In this document: positions 32,089 to 40,078 of the stretch, piece by piece
Layout of the letters: each line of letters begins with the position of its first letter
Position numbering within the stretch: position 1 is the first letter of the stretch
Assembly (NCBI RefSeq): GCF_002902755.1
Contig: NZ_PPRS01000037.1
Coordinates: 1-64,000, forward strand
Direction of reading: 5' to 3'
DNA: 64,000 bases
Origin: Mammaliicoccus lentus
Lineage (GTDB): Bacteria; Bacillota; Bacilli; Staphylococcales; Staphylococcaceae
Made by a program: the position numbers and the translations under genes
The notes under the pieces: model-generated
The model's input: the letters and a program-made list of their open reading frames with translations, nothing else
Databases searched by the model: none
Told to the model about the DNA's origin: nothing

Positions 32089-32979
32089 ATGAAAAGTTTC
32101 AAAAAAGTAATGATTTCTCTAGTTGTTGGCAATATCGTTATAACTCCCTTTATTACTTCTAATGTAGATGCTATGGAGCAACCTTCATTTAAAGTTGGCG
32201 GTAGAAAAGATTATCAAGAAATTCAAGGTACTCATTTAATGGTGAATGTTACTGGGGTGGATAAGAAAGGTAACGAAATTCTTGTTCCTGGCTTTATAGA
32301 ATTCCCTTTAACACCTGGTGAAGTATTAACAAAAAAAGATATTTTAAATTATGTTCAAATTGCAATAGATGCAAAGGCTGCAGATGAATATCGAGTGGTA
32401 AATTTAGCGCCTAATTCGAAAATTGAGGTATCATATAGTAATAACAAGTCTGATATATTTCCTATAACAGATAAAGGATTTGTTATTCCTGATTTAACTA
32501 AGCATATAGAAAATCCTAGTTTCAAATTGATTACTAACGTAGTTTTAGAAGAAAAATCTTCAACTGATAATAATCAAGTATTTAGTAAATCCACAGAAGT
32601 TTCGATAGAGCATTTTGTAAAATTTTTAAAACGCGATAATGAATCAAATATATTATTACCTATCAATACAGGAAGAATCACAAATTTAAAAGAAAAACAT
32701 CATGTTGGAGATAAAATTACTGAAAATGACTTATTAAAAGCTGCTGAACTAGAGTTTAAAAAGACTAAAGAATATAAAGAAGGTTATCGAATAGTTAAAA
32801 GATTAAATGCTAATGTTATAGAAAATGGTGTCAGTTCTAGAATTCTATATGATTTTCAAGATAATAAACCATTTAATTATACAATATCAGGTAAAAGACA
32901 ACCTGCTAAATTACATACAGATGGCTTGTCAGATACTTATTACATTTCTAAAAATGGAGACGATTATCCATTAAATTAA
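32089..32979 (+). CDS. Secreted protein of unknown function
   Basis: A 296-residue protein with a Sec signal peptide (MKSFKKVMISLVVGNIVIT..., likely cut after NVDA near residue 29). No lipobox, LPXTG or membrane anchor is seen. The mature part has two similar halves (about 40-165 and 170-290), each with a PGEVLTKKDIL or GDKITENDLL-like motif followed by a helix and the pattern (Y/E)YRVVN or GYRIVKR; this suggests an internal duplication. It is monocistronic with a good ribosome site (agaggtg). I cannot name a family. Confidence 0.75.
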   Translation: MKSFKKVMISLVVGNIVITPFITSNVDAMEQPSFKVGGRKDYQEIQGTHLMVNVTGVDKKGNEILVPGFIEFPLTPGEVLTKKDILNYVQIAIDAKAADEYRVVNLAPNSKIEVSYSNNKSDIFPITDKGFVIPDLTKHIENPSFKLITNVVLEEKSSTDNNQVFSKSTEVSIEHFVKFLKRDNESNILLPINTGRITNLKEKHHVGDKITENDLLKAAELEFKKTKEYKEGYRIVKRLNANVIENGVSSRILYDFQDNKPFNYTISGKRQPAKLHTDGLSDTYYISKNGDDYPLN

Positions 32980-32985
32980 TAGATT

Positions 32986-33042
32986 TAAGAAAGTGGGACT
33001 ACGAAACCTTATAGAAAATTACGGTTTCTACCCCACTTCTTT
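32986..33042. repeat. Short dispersed-repeat hairpin
   Basis: gaagtgggactacgaaacc-type left arm and a ggtttctaccccacttct right arm form a hairpin with a T-run, a compact relative of the gggacagaaat repeats. It ends both convergent genes. Confidence 0.7.
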
Positions 33043-33646
33043 AATATTTTTCTATTTCTTCTGCTAAATTTTTATCTAGATCACTTTCAGTATTATTAAG
33101 ATGTATGACAATGTTCTCTTTATCCGCTTCACTACGATTTTGACTTAACTTATATGCAGCTTCTAATTTATCTACTTTTACTTTGAAACCCACTATACCT
33201 TTTATTTGTTTTTTTGTCTGATCAGATAAATTTTCCCATGTTGCCCCACCTCTATGTTCACTTTCATACTTATCCAACAAAACTTTTAAATCTTCTTTTA
33301 ACTGGTGTTCATTTAACAAGACACTTTTCCCATAAACATGTATGCTTTGATAATCCCATGTCGGTACATCCTCAGTTTCATACCATATTGATGATATGTA
33401 TCCATGTGGCCCGTGGAATATAATGAGTACATCTTCGTTATTGTCCATTGTTCTCCATTGCTTATTGCCTCTAGCAAAATGCCCAGATATAAATAAAGCA
33501 TCATCATGCTCATTAATAATTACTGGTAAATGTGTTGCAATAGGTTTTAATTCATCAACAGTAACTACAGTCGCAAAATTATATTTAGTCATAAAATTTT
33601 TAATTTCTTGATAATCTTTCATTTGATAATGTTTTGGTATGTACAT
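33041..33646 (-). CDS. PaiB-like FMN-binding split-barrel protein
   Basis: A 201-residue protein. MYIPKHYQMKD, THLPVIINEHDD, GHFARGNKQW, IFHGPHGYISSIWYE and VPTWDYQSIHVYG are the PaiB signature segments (FMN-binding region), and GIVGFKVKVDKLEAAYKLSQNR closes the fold. Bacillus PaiB was described as a transcriptional regulator of degradative enzymes, but the fold suggests a flavin- or haem-linked role; function here is open. It is complete, with its own ribosome site (aaggggag). Confidence 0.88.
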   Translation of the reverse strand: MYIPKHYQMKDYQEIKNFMTKYNFATVVTVDELKPIATHLPVIINEHDDALFISGHFARGNKQWRTMDNNEDVLIIFHGPHGYISSIWYETEDVPTWDYQSIHVYGKSVLLNEHQLKEDLKVLLDKYESEHRGGATWENLSDQTKKQIKGIVGFKVKVDKLEAAYKLSQNRSEADKENIVIHLNNTESDLDKNLAEEIEKY

Positions 33647-33813
33647 CTGAATGCTCCCCTTTACAGCTCAATTAAATACACATTTTACACTTAATTTTAA
33701 ATACCCTATTCAACTATTGTCAAAGCTTTTAATACAAATAAATAATCTATGCTACACTTTAGAGTATAAATTTAAAATATTGATAATATCAAATGATGAA
33801 AAGGGGTATGTAG

Positions 33814-34320
33814 ATGAATAAATTAGGAACTTTGTATTTTTTTACAGGTAAAATGGGAGCTGGAAAATCAACTACAGCAAAAAAATTAGAAATTAATAAA
33901 AACGCTATTTTATTATCTGAAGATGATTGGTTATCTCAACTTTATCCCAATGAAATAACAACATTTGACGACTACTTAAAATATTCAAAATTAATAAAGC
34001 CTTTATTAAAAGAACACATACAACGTATTTTAAAAGTTGGCAGCAATGTAGTATTAGACTTTCCAGGAAACACAAAAGCTCAAAGAAGCTGGTTACTCAG
34101 TATAGCGACTGAAATAAAGGCAAATCATGAATTAATATTTCTTAATATAGATGACGAGAAATGTTTAGAAAGAATAAAAAAGAGAAGTATTGAAGAACCT
34201 TCAAGAAAGAATTTTGATACAAAAGAAACGTTTGAATACGTAACTAGCTTTTTCGAAGAACCACTTCTCTCAGAAGGATTAAATATAAACGAAATAAAAA
34301 GGAGCGGGACAGAAATCTAG
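33814..34320 (+). CDS. P-loop kinase (AAA_33/zeta-like); C-terminus supplied by a repeat
   Basis: A 168-residue protein. GKMGAGKSTTAKKL is the Walker A, LLSEDDWLSQLYP holds the acidic catalytic residue, VLDFPGNTKAQR is a second conserved segment and RIKKRS a lid-like arginine motif. This pattern is of small kinases acting on nucleotides, sugars or antibiotics; the substrate is unknown. The last seven codons (KRSGTEI) and stop come from the dispersed repeat that begins at 34301, so the original C-terminus was probably replaced. The ribosome site is aaagggg. Confidence 0.8.
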   Translation: MNKLGTLYFFTGKMGAGKSTTAKKLEINKNAILLSEDDWLSQLYPNEITTFDDYLKYSKLIKPLLKEHIQRILKVGSNVVLDFPGNTKAQRSWLLSIATEIKANHELIFLNIDDEKCLERIKKRSIEEPSRKNFDTKETFEYVTSFFEEPLLSEGLNINEIKRSGTEI

Positions 34321-34456
34321 TTGTATTTAATAAGATTTCTTAGCCTTACCGCGAAGAGCGACTAAGATTGAAATAAGCTTGATATAAGCGTGTTTTTAGT
34401 CTATTCAACTACTACCATAACAAAATACAGTCTGGAACAATTATTTATGTTCCAGA
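34301..34456. repeat. Dispersed staphylococcal intergenic repeat, copy 2
   Basis: It starts ggagcgggacagaaatc, contains the agcttgatataagcg block and a ctactaccat block, and ends in the hairpin agtctggaaca/tgttccagact. Both flanking convergent genes read into it for their last codons. Confidence 0.8.
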
Positions 34457-34759
34457 CTGTTCAACTTCTAAAGATAAAATCTTTTTCTTGTTTTCACTCA
34501 AAATATCAAACTTATCTTTTGAATTTTTATCCGAAGTAAAAACATCAAAAGAATCATTAAAAATGCCCTTAGCAGTATCAGTATTCTCTTTTGAAGTACT
34601 TGAATAAATTGTACCAATTTCCTCTAATAAATCAGCACTTTTTCTATAATAAACTAAATCTTCTTTATTAGCTTCAATTTCAATAAGCGCATCTCTAATA
34701 CCGTATCGTAGCGCACAGTATAAAGCTATAGCTGATACAAATATGTATACAAAAACCAC
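34445..34759 (-). CDS. Membrane-anchored small protein of unknown function
   Basis: A 104-residue protein with one N-terminal hydrophobic helix (about residues 2-19) followed by a charged helical, possibly coiled-coil, domain. The start is GTG at 34759 with ggagg 7 bases upstream. The last residues EQSGT and the stop are encoded in the terminal hairpin of the dispersed repeat. I recognise no domain. It may be a small membrane-associated regulator or a remnant; its separate ribosome site argues that it is expressed. Confidence 0.6.
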   Translation of the reverse strand: MVFVYIFVSAIALYCALRYGIRDALIEIEANKEDLVYYRKSADLLEEIGTIYSSTSKENTDTAKGIFNDSFDVFTSDKNSKDKFDILSENKKKILSLEVEQSGT

Positions 34760-35004
34760 TTGATACCCTCCCCTTTTAAGCTTGCAAAATAACCTTGCAT
34801 TATCTAAGTTTTAGATCAAACTAAATTGCTAATATAGTAACACTTATAATGTTATCACAGATATCTAGTACATATTAATAAGTTAAACTTTATGTTTAAT
34901 TTTTATCTATAACGATTACTTTAGTAAATTAATATCGTTTTATAGTATAATATACTTAAATGTAAAAATATGGATATATATAAACTATGAAAGGAGAAAG
35001 TACT

Positions 35005-35244
35005 ATGAGCGATTACATTACTAAAGTAACTTTTGAACAAATGAAAAAAAGAATAGATGATAAATTTGAGCATTTATCCGATAAAATAGATGATTTATCT
35101 AAGATTATGGAAAATAATATGAAGCCCATGGAAAGTAATGTGAAATATCAAATCTCTGAAATGAAAAATATACAATTCAAATGGTTCATTGGGACAATGA
35201 TAGCTATTGCTGGTGTAGCTGGAAAAGTTTTTGGGTTGTATTGA
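35005..35244 (+). CDS. Small coiled-coil protein with a C-terminal membrane helix, copy A
   Basis: A 79-residue protein starting MSDYITKVTF after aaaggag. Residues 5-50 form a charged amphipathic helix with heptad character (KKRIDDKFEHLSDKIDDL), and residues 58-79 a hydrophobic helix (KWFIGTMIAIAGVAGKVFG). The layout resembles XhlA/DUF2951-type phage lysis accessory proteins, and similar short proteins occur on staphylococcal mobile elements; that link is inference. A second, damaged copy follows 62 bases later. Confidence 0.65.
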   Translation: MSDYITKVTFEQMKKRIDDKFEHLSDKIDDLSKIMENNMKPMESNVKYQISEMKNIQFKWFIGTMIAIAGVAGKVFGLY

Positions 35245-35306
35245 TTATGTGTTTTTTTTGAGAGTTATAAAATTAATAAATTATAATGACGAAAGGAGAA
35301 ATCAGT

Positions 35307-35524
35307 ATGAGCGATTACATTACTAAAGAAACTTTTGAACAAATGGAAAAAAGAATAGATGATAAATTTGGACATTTATCCGATAAAATAGATGATTTAC
35401 TAAAAATCATGGAAATAATATGAAATATCAAATTTCTGAAATGAAAAATATACAATTCAAATGGTTCATTGGCACAATGATAGCTATTGCTGGTGTAGCT
35501 GGAAAAGTTTTTGGGTTGTATTGA
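35307..35524 (+). pseudogene. Damaged tandem copy B of the coiled-coil/membrane-helix gene
   Basis: It repeats copy A from the ribosome site (gaaaggaga) and MSDYITKETFEQM through to GKVFGLY with very few base changes, but a deletion of about 21 bases plus a frame change after DDLLKIMEII ends translation at 35423. The remaining homologous DNA runs to 35524. The first 38 residues could still be made. Confidence 0.8.
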
Positions 35525-35624
35525 TCGTTTATTTCTTTTTTAATTCATTCTAAAGAATAGCTATTATTCCAGTTAATCAATAATTAACAAAAAGTTATTT
35601 ATCTAACATCTAGGAAAAGATAAA

Positions 35625-35726
35625 ATGGATGAAAATAACAAGAAAACACTCAACAATATAATAGGATGGTCTATAGGTGGAATTGGCCTATTATATTCAA
35701 TCGTTAACGGATTCGGTGGGTTATAA
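35625..35726 (+). CDS. 33-residue hydrophobic peptide
   Basis: An ORF MDENNKKTLNNIIGW... ending NGFGGL: a short charged start and a glycine-rich hydrophobic helix. A weak ribosome site (aggaaaaga) precedes it. Size and composition fit a small membrane peptide, such as a type I toxin, bacteriocin-like or PSM-like peptide, but no family is recognised. It follows two related membrane-helix genes, so it could belong to the same local cluster. Confidence 0.45.
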   Translation: MDENNKKTLNNIIGWSIGGIGLLYSIVNGFGGL

Positions 35727-35936
35727 GTATTAGGTCGTGTTAATAATTCCTTTATTTTTTAAAGATAGATTTGTAAACATTAAAATATATTTCTTACAGT
35801 CCCCCTCATTTATAAACCTTCAAAAAACTTTTGAAATTCTTTTCAAACAATTAATATAACGTAAAAATATCATATATAAATAAAACGCTTTTCATTCAAA
35901 TAATTTATTAATAAGTTATCTTTTTTATCATAAAAC

Positions 35937-35975
35937 CCAAAAAATCCTGCAACCTTTGGGCTGTAGGATTTTTTC
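35937..35975 (-). terminator. Terminator of the GDPD gene
   Basis: The arms aaaatcctgca and tgtaggatttt enclose a 13-base loop, with flanking A- and T-runs. The 35727-35936 stretch is AT-rich without a visible gene. Confidence 0.8.
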
Positions 35976-35985
35976 GTGCAGTATA

Positions 35986-36783
35986 TTATGGGTTGTTATT
36001 GAAAGCACCGTCAACATTCAGTTCTTTCATTTCCTTAACTTCGTCTTCATTATTTAAAGTAAAGACATGTACTTTCAATCCATTCTTATGAACTTTTTCT
36101 ACTAATTCTTTGCTTATAACATCCTTATTAAAACCTAATCCATATGTAAATTTAGATAATCTTTTTAATTCTTTATTGTTTAAATCTTTTACATCTTTAT
36201 CATCTATTAAATGAATTAACGGTATATTTTCATTTAGTTTATGTATGTTTTGTAAACTAGTTTCAGAGAATGATTGAATAATTAAATTCCCGCTTTTCAA
36301 GCCATCTTTTTTGAGTAAACCATTCTTTTCTAAGTCTTTTATCAACTGCTTATCCATTCCCGGGTACATATCTGGGTGTTTAGTTTCGATGTAAAAATTA
36401 GTTTTATCTTTATACTTATCCAATACTTCATTTAATTCAGGAACTTTTTGATTTTCATATTTTTTATCAAACCATGATCCGGCATCTAAGTTTTTAATCT
36501 CTTTTAACGTTTTATCCTTAACTAAGCCAGTTCCGTTTGTTGTTCTATCTACTTTATTATCATGCATAGCAATTAATTTATTATCTTTAGTCATTTGTAA
36601 ATCTAACTCAGTATAATCTGCTTTTTGCTTTATTGCTTTATCATAAGCAACATATGTATGTTCTGGTTTAGAACCACTTGCACCTCTATGAGCTATGTTC
36701 AAATAATCTTTATCTAAAGTACTACTCCCACAACCTGCTAATAATATACAATTTAATATACTAATACCTATCAATTTCTTCAT
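35986..36783 (-). CDS. glpQ: Glycerophosphodiester phosphodiesterase lipoprotein
   Basis: A 265-residue lipoprotein with the signal MKKLIGISILNCILLAGC (lipobox LAGC, Cys18). The GDPD domain has NIAHRGASGSKPEHT (catalytic HRG), TELDLQMTKDNKLIAMHD (E-x-D ... H) and YIETKHP (metal Glu), all complete. It splits glycerophosphodiesters, including teichoic-acid-derived ones, outside the cell to glycerol-3-phosphate, which the glp genes earlier in this window could use. A ribosome site (aggagaac) supports the start. The symbol is by family; a second GDPD may exist elsewhere. Confidence 0.88.
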   Translation of the reverse strand: MKKLIGISILNCILLAGCGSSTLDKDYLNIAHRGASGSKPEHTYVAYDKAIKQKADYTELDLQMTKDNKLIAMHDNKVDRTTNGTGLVKDKTLKEIKNLDAGSWFDKKYENQKVPELNEVLDKYKDKTNFYIETKHPDMYPGMDKQLIKDLEKNGLLKKDGLKSGNLIIQSFSETSLQNIHKLNENIPLIHLIDDKDVKDLNNKELKRLSKFTYGLGFNKDVISKELVEKVHKNGLKVHVFTLNNEDEVKEMKELNVDGAFNNNP

Positions 36784-37015
36784 GTTGTTCTCCTACATTT
36801 TTATTTGTCTATCTAACTAATATAGTATCATTTATTCAAATAAAAAATAAGCTAATAAGGTTCGTTTGGTAATAACAATGACATTTGAAACCCTTCAATT
36901 GATAGTCGTCAATTACTGGACTTTATGGTAATTTTTATCACACCCTCCAAAATAATACTGTGACTCTTTGAAGTGTGAATTTCTTAAATTTAATAAAATA
37001 ACAAATTCATAGCAA

Positions 37016-37044
37016 TTTACAAAATTATTATAATCAATTATACT
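37016..37044 (+). promoter_or_regulatory. Promoter of the ocd-dehydratase operon
   Basis: TTTACA, a 17-base spacer and TATACT form a near-consensus sigma-A promoter. It gives a leader of roughly 145 bases before the TTG at 37196. Elsewhere in 36784-37195 I see no gene. Confidence 0.7.
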
Positions 37045-37093
37045 ATTAATAATTAAATAGATGTGCTGCTATTATCCCCGGGTAAAAGCATTT

Positions 37094-37160
37094 AAAGCAC
37101 CGAAAATTTATTCCATTAGGGCCTGTTTTACAGGAGGAATAAATTTTCGGTGCTTTTTAT
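37094..37160 (+). promoter_or_regulatory. Attenuator-like leader hairpin
   Basis: Perfect 21-bp arms (37094-37114 and 37136-37156; aaagcaccgaaaattta start) enclose a loop containing a second small hairpin (cctg...cagg). A T-run follows on the plus strand. It lies between the promoter and the ocd start, so transcription should stop here unless something prevents it. No T-box or known riboswitch motif is evident. Confidence 0.75.
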
Positions 37161-37195
37161 TTACTTCTATTTAAAACTTTAAGGAGTGGTTTCTA

Positions 37196-38220
37196 TTGGT
37201 AAAAATAAAATCTTTAGATAGTGAATCTTTAAAACTGTTACTATCTATTAATGACATTATTCAAATTGTCGAAAATGTATACAAAAGTAAAGCGTGCAAT
37301 TCAACTATGACATGGCCAACTATATTTTATGAATTTCAAAAAGGAAAAGCAGATATGGATATTAAATCTGGATATATTCAAAATGAAAATATTTTTGGTC
37401 ACAAAACAGCAAGTTGGTTTCAAGAAAATGAGGTTAATGGATTACCAACTCTAAATGGTTTAATAACTATTTATAATGCAAAAAATGGTATACCAATTGG
37501 GATTACTGGCGCTGAATATATAACTGGTATAAGAACAGGTGCTTCAAGTGCTGTTACTATAAAGCATTTAGCAAATAAAACTTCTGAGGATTTACTAATT
37601 ATTGGCTCAGGTAATCAAGCATTATTTCAAATAGCATCAGCTGTTACAGTATTACCTAATTTAAAAAACATAAGAGTATACAGTAGAAATATTGAAAAAA
37701 CAAAACTTTTAACATCAAATTTAAAAAAGAATTTAAAAGAATTTAAAAGAAAACTTTAATATTTTTATCGATGATATTGAAATAATCAATGTAATTAATT
37801 TAAGAGAAAACGTAGAAAGTAGTGATGTAATAATTACAATCACACCATCTAAAGAACCATTAATAGAAAAAGAGTGGATTAAAAAAGGTACTCATATTAG
37901 TTGCGTTGGTGCTGATATGCCAGATAAACAAGAGATTGATCCACAGATACTAAAAATCGCTAAGGTATATGTAGATGACTTAGAACATTGCATAAAATCC
38001 GGTGAAATAGAAAAAGCTATAAAAAAAAGGTACAATAACTGCCAAAAATATTTATGGTACTGTCGGAGAAGTAATTATAGATAATATACGAGGGAGAACA
38101 AGTCAAGATGATATAACTGTTGTTGATCTAACAGGAATGGCTTTACTAGATATCGGAACTGCTTATCACGCACTTAAATTAGCCAATCAAAATAACATTG
38201 GGACAACAATAAATATTTAA
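37196..38220 (+). pseudogene. Ornithine cyclodeaminase/mu-crystallin family gene, doubly frameshifted
   Basis: The family sequence is continuous over three frames. Part 1 (37196-37759) has GHKTASWFQENE, GITGAEYITGIRTGASSAVT and LIIGSGNQA (NAD-binding). Then a 10-bp tandem duplication (gaatttaaaa twice, 37735-37755) shifts the frame. Part 2 continues NFNIFIDDIEI through DVIITITPSKEPL. A second shift at an A8 run (38021-38028; seven As would fit) leads to part 3, TITAKNIYGTVGEVI ... LALLDIGT-like end. The intact product would be about 337 residues, a dehydrogenase/deaminase of amino-acid-like substrates. TTG start after aaggag. It pairs with the next gene. Confidence 0.85.
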
Positions 38221-38237
38221 TAAAGGAGAGAACATTT

Positions 38238-39200
38238 ATGACATTTAATTTTCAAGACACAAAAGATGCCTATAATCGTATTAAAAGCTATACAGTAAAA
38301 ACACCTTTAGAAGAGTCTTTTTACTTAGGAGATGATAATAAAAAATATTTTTTTAAATTAGAAAGTTTTCAAAAAGTAAAGAGTTTTAAAATTAGAGGAG
38401 CGCTCAATAAGATGCTTACTTTAAATAATGAAGAAAAAAAGTCTGGTGTAGCAACAATTTCTTCTGGTAACCATGGAAGCTCAGTAAGTTATGCAGCAAA
38501 ATTATTAGGAATAAGAAACGTGAAAATTATTGTTCCGGAATCCACACCACAAAGCAAAATTGATAAAATTGAATACTTTGGTGGAGAAGCCATTCTATTG
38601 GGCAAAAATTATGATGAAGCAAATTCATTAGGGATGAATTATATACTAGAAAATAATTTAACTTATATAGACGCTTACTATGATGACCCATATATATATG
38701 GTGGTCAAGGTACTATAGGTATTGAAATTTTGGAACAAAACCCTGATATAGATACAATTGTTGTACCTATTGGTGGTGGTGGTTTAATTACAGGTATAGC
38801 TGTAGCTGCAAAACATATTAAACCAGATATTAAGATTATTGGTGTACAAACCGAAGCATGTCCTGCAATGATTAAGTCCTACCAACACAATACATTTTAT
38901 GAAGAATACCCTAATACAGATACTCTTTGTGATTCTCTCATAGGTGGAATAGGAAAACTTAGTTATAAATTAGCAAAAGATTATGTTGATGAATTTTTAA
39001 TAGTATCTGAAAATGGCATTGCTAAAGCGGTAAGTTTTATGGCTAAACAAGAAAAGTTTATTGCTGAAGCTGGTAGTTGTACTACAATCGCTGCAGTTAA
39101 CGAATACCCAGAAAAAATTTCAGGAAAAAATATTGCATTAGTTATATCTGGCGGTAATATTGATGGTGAAATTTTAACAAATATTTTACGTAATCACTAA
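38238..39200 (+). CDS. PLP-dependent threonine/serine dehydratase-like enzyme
   Basis: A 320-residue fold-type II PLP enzyme. KSFKIRGALNKM holds the Schiff-base lysine, SSGNHGSS binds the phosphate-side carboxylate, and PIGGGGLITGIA is the PLP phosphate loop. The C-terminal regulatory (ACT-like) domain of biosynthetic IlvA is absent. The pair of a cyclodeaminase-like and a dehydratase-like enzyme recalls EutBC (ectoine use) and, more loosely, SbnAB (diaminopropionate synthesis). Neither can be claimed. It lies 17 bases after the broken gene, sharing its promoter, and itself looks intact. Confidence 0.85.
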   Translation: MTFNFQDTKDAYNRIKSYTVKTPLEESFYLGDDNKKYFFKLESFQKVKSFKIRGALNKMLTLNNEEKKSGVATISSGNHGSSVSYAAKLLGIRNVKIIVPESTPQSKIDKIEYFGGEAILLGKNYDEANSLGMNYILENNLTYIDAYYDDPYIYGGQGTIGIEILEQNPDIDTIVVPIGGGGLITGIAVAAKHIKPDIKIIGVQTEACPAMIKSYQHNTFYEEYPNTDTLCDSLIGGIGKLSYKLAKDYVDEFLIVSENGIAKAVSFMAKQEKFIAEAGSCTTIAAVNEYPEKISGKNIALVISGGNIDGEILTNILRNH

Positions 39201-39242
39201 TTTTAAAACGACTACCCTTTTTCCCATTACAAACCACAAAAA

Positions 39243-39274
39243 TAATCCTACAGCCCTAATGGTTGTAGGATTTA
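39243..39274. terminator. Terminator, probably the native rny terminator
   Basis: aatcctacagccc and gggttgtaggatt-type arms (taatggttgtaggattt) form a hairpin. It sits just outside attL, where the original downstream flank of rny would be, and would follow rny if the prophage were removed. Confidence 0.7.
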
Positions 39275-39289
39275 TAATCACAAAATAAT

Positions 39290-39303
39290 TATTTTGCGTA
39301 TTC
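39290..39303. mobile_element. attL core of the rny-inserted prophage
   Basis: tattttgcgtattc is repeated exactly at 54227-54240. Around it 20 of 22 positions agree. The minus-strand reading of this copy gives GAA TAC GCA AAA TAA, the last codons of rny with a TAA stop. Confidence 0.85.
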
Positions 39304-39417
39304 TGTTCGTATTTTTTAATACTTCTTTATACTTACTTTATGACGACTTTCTACTATATAAATGGTAACATTTATTTTATAAACCAAAACGATACTTATT
39401 TATACTTCATATAACTT

Positions 39418-39435
39418 TTGCCCCGAATTTGCCCC
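39418..39435. repeat. Left arm-type integrase site
   Basis: ttgccccgaatttgcccc is identical to 54138-54155 in direct orientation. It contains the 7-mer ttgcccc twice. The placement inside both att cores fits arm sites for the N-terminal domain of the integrase. Confidence 0.7.
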
Positions 39436-39454
39436 TAAATAAACTTTACAAATC

Positions 39455-39468
39455 AGAACATTTGTTCG
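39455..39468 (+). promoter_or_regulatory. LexA (SOS) box upstream of the yolD-like gene
   Basis: agaacatttgttcg matches the Gram-positive SOS box CGAAC-N4-GTTCG except at the first base. It overlaps the likely promoter (tataat follows at 39470). Confidence 0.75.
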
Positions 39469-39491
39469 TATAATGTGTATGAGGTGATTAT

Positions 39492-39908
39492 ATGAAAGTC
39501 ATTAACCATGACATGCCAGAAGCATATAAATACGAAACAGATTATAGAAAGATACCAAGAGAATATCTTAACCCACGTATACCACATGGACGTGGAATGA
39601 TTAAATGGGCACCATTTGCGACTATGCCACAACAATATGAAGAAATTAATCAACACATACGTGATCAAGATAAAATTGAGAAACCAGAATTAAGCGAATC
39701 AGCCCTAGCCGATTTAAACCATGTATTGTTAGAAAAGATGTTTTATAACCCATTTTCTACTATAAAATACTGGCATAATGGATATATTAAAGAATTGAAG
39801 TGTGAGATACACAAATTTGATAAGATGATGAACTCATTGCAGGTTATTAACTATGAAGATAAAGGTATTATGTACTTAGATATGGATTGTATTCTGGAGA
39901 TAGAGTGA
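39492..39908 (+). CDS. YolD-like protein
   Basis: A 138-residue protein. YLNPRIPHGRGMIKWAPFATMPQQYE is the YolD-like segment (RGxxKWxPF), and the C-terminal half (HNGYIKELKCEIHKFDKM ...) forms the usual barrel. YolD-like proteins usually accompany a Y-family DNA polymerase (UmuC/UvrX) and may play the part of UmuD. No umuC is found next to it, so it is an orphan. A LexA box lies about 25 bases upstream, so it should be damage-induced. Ribosome site: gaggtg. Confidence 0.85.
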   Translation: MKVINHDMPEAYKYETDYRKIPREYLNPRIPHGRGMIKWAPFATMPQQYEEINQHIRDQDKIEKPELSESALADLNHVLLEKMFYNPFSTIKYWHNGYIKELKCEIHKFDKMMNSLQVINYEDKGIMYLDMDCILEIE

Positions 39909-40048
39909 AAATAAAAAAGAGGCAACCGTCGCAACAGTTAACCTCAAAACGGGTTATACCGAAAAAAAAGATATAACCATAATATAACGTAGCACTTGCT
40001 TAACCACGCCAGTACGATTGTACTGTTTCCTCGTTAATATTATACCAT
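39909..40048. other. Short non-coding stretch with inverted segments
   Basis: It contains gaggcaaccgtcgcaac, agttaacctc and gggttata/tataacc pairs, such as are seen in staphylococcal phages. It may be an RNA leader or regulatory RNA; nothing coding is supported. Confidence 0.35.
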
Positions 40049-40078
40049 AAAAAAGCCCACCTTAATTGGTGGGTTTAG
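40049..40078. terminator. Terminator
   Basis: aaagcccacc and ggtgggttt form arms with a 6-base loop between yolD and the minus-strand gene that ends at 40079. Confidence 0.8.

Noticed and set aside
33214..33611. Several overlapping ORFs on both strands within the PaiB-like gene
   Set aside because: They are antisense or out-of-frame shadows of a well-conserved gene.
37045..37195. T-box riboswitch before the ocd-like gene
   Set aside because: No T-box consensus (aggGTGGnACCGCG type) or specifier-stem layout is visible; only a terminator hairpin.
37196..39200. Staphyloferrin B-type sbnAB diaminopropionate pair
   Set aside because: The second gene is threonine-dehydratase-like, not cysteine-synthase-like, and no siderophore genes surround it.
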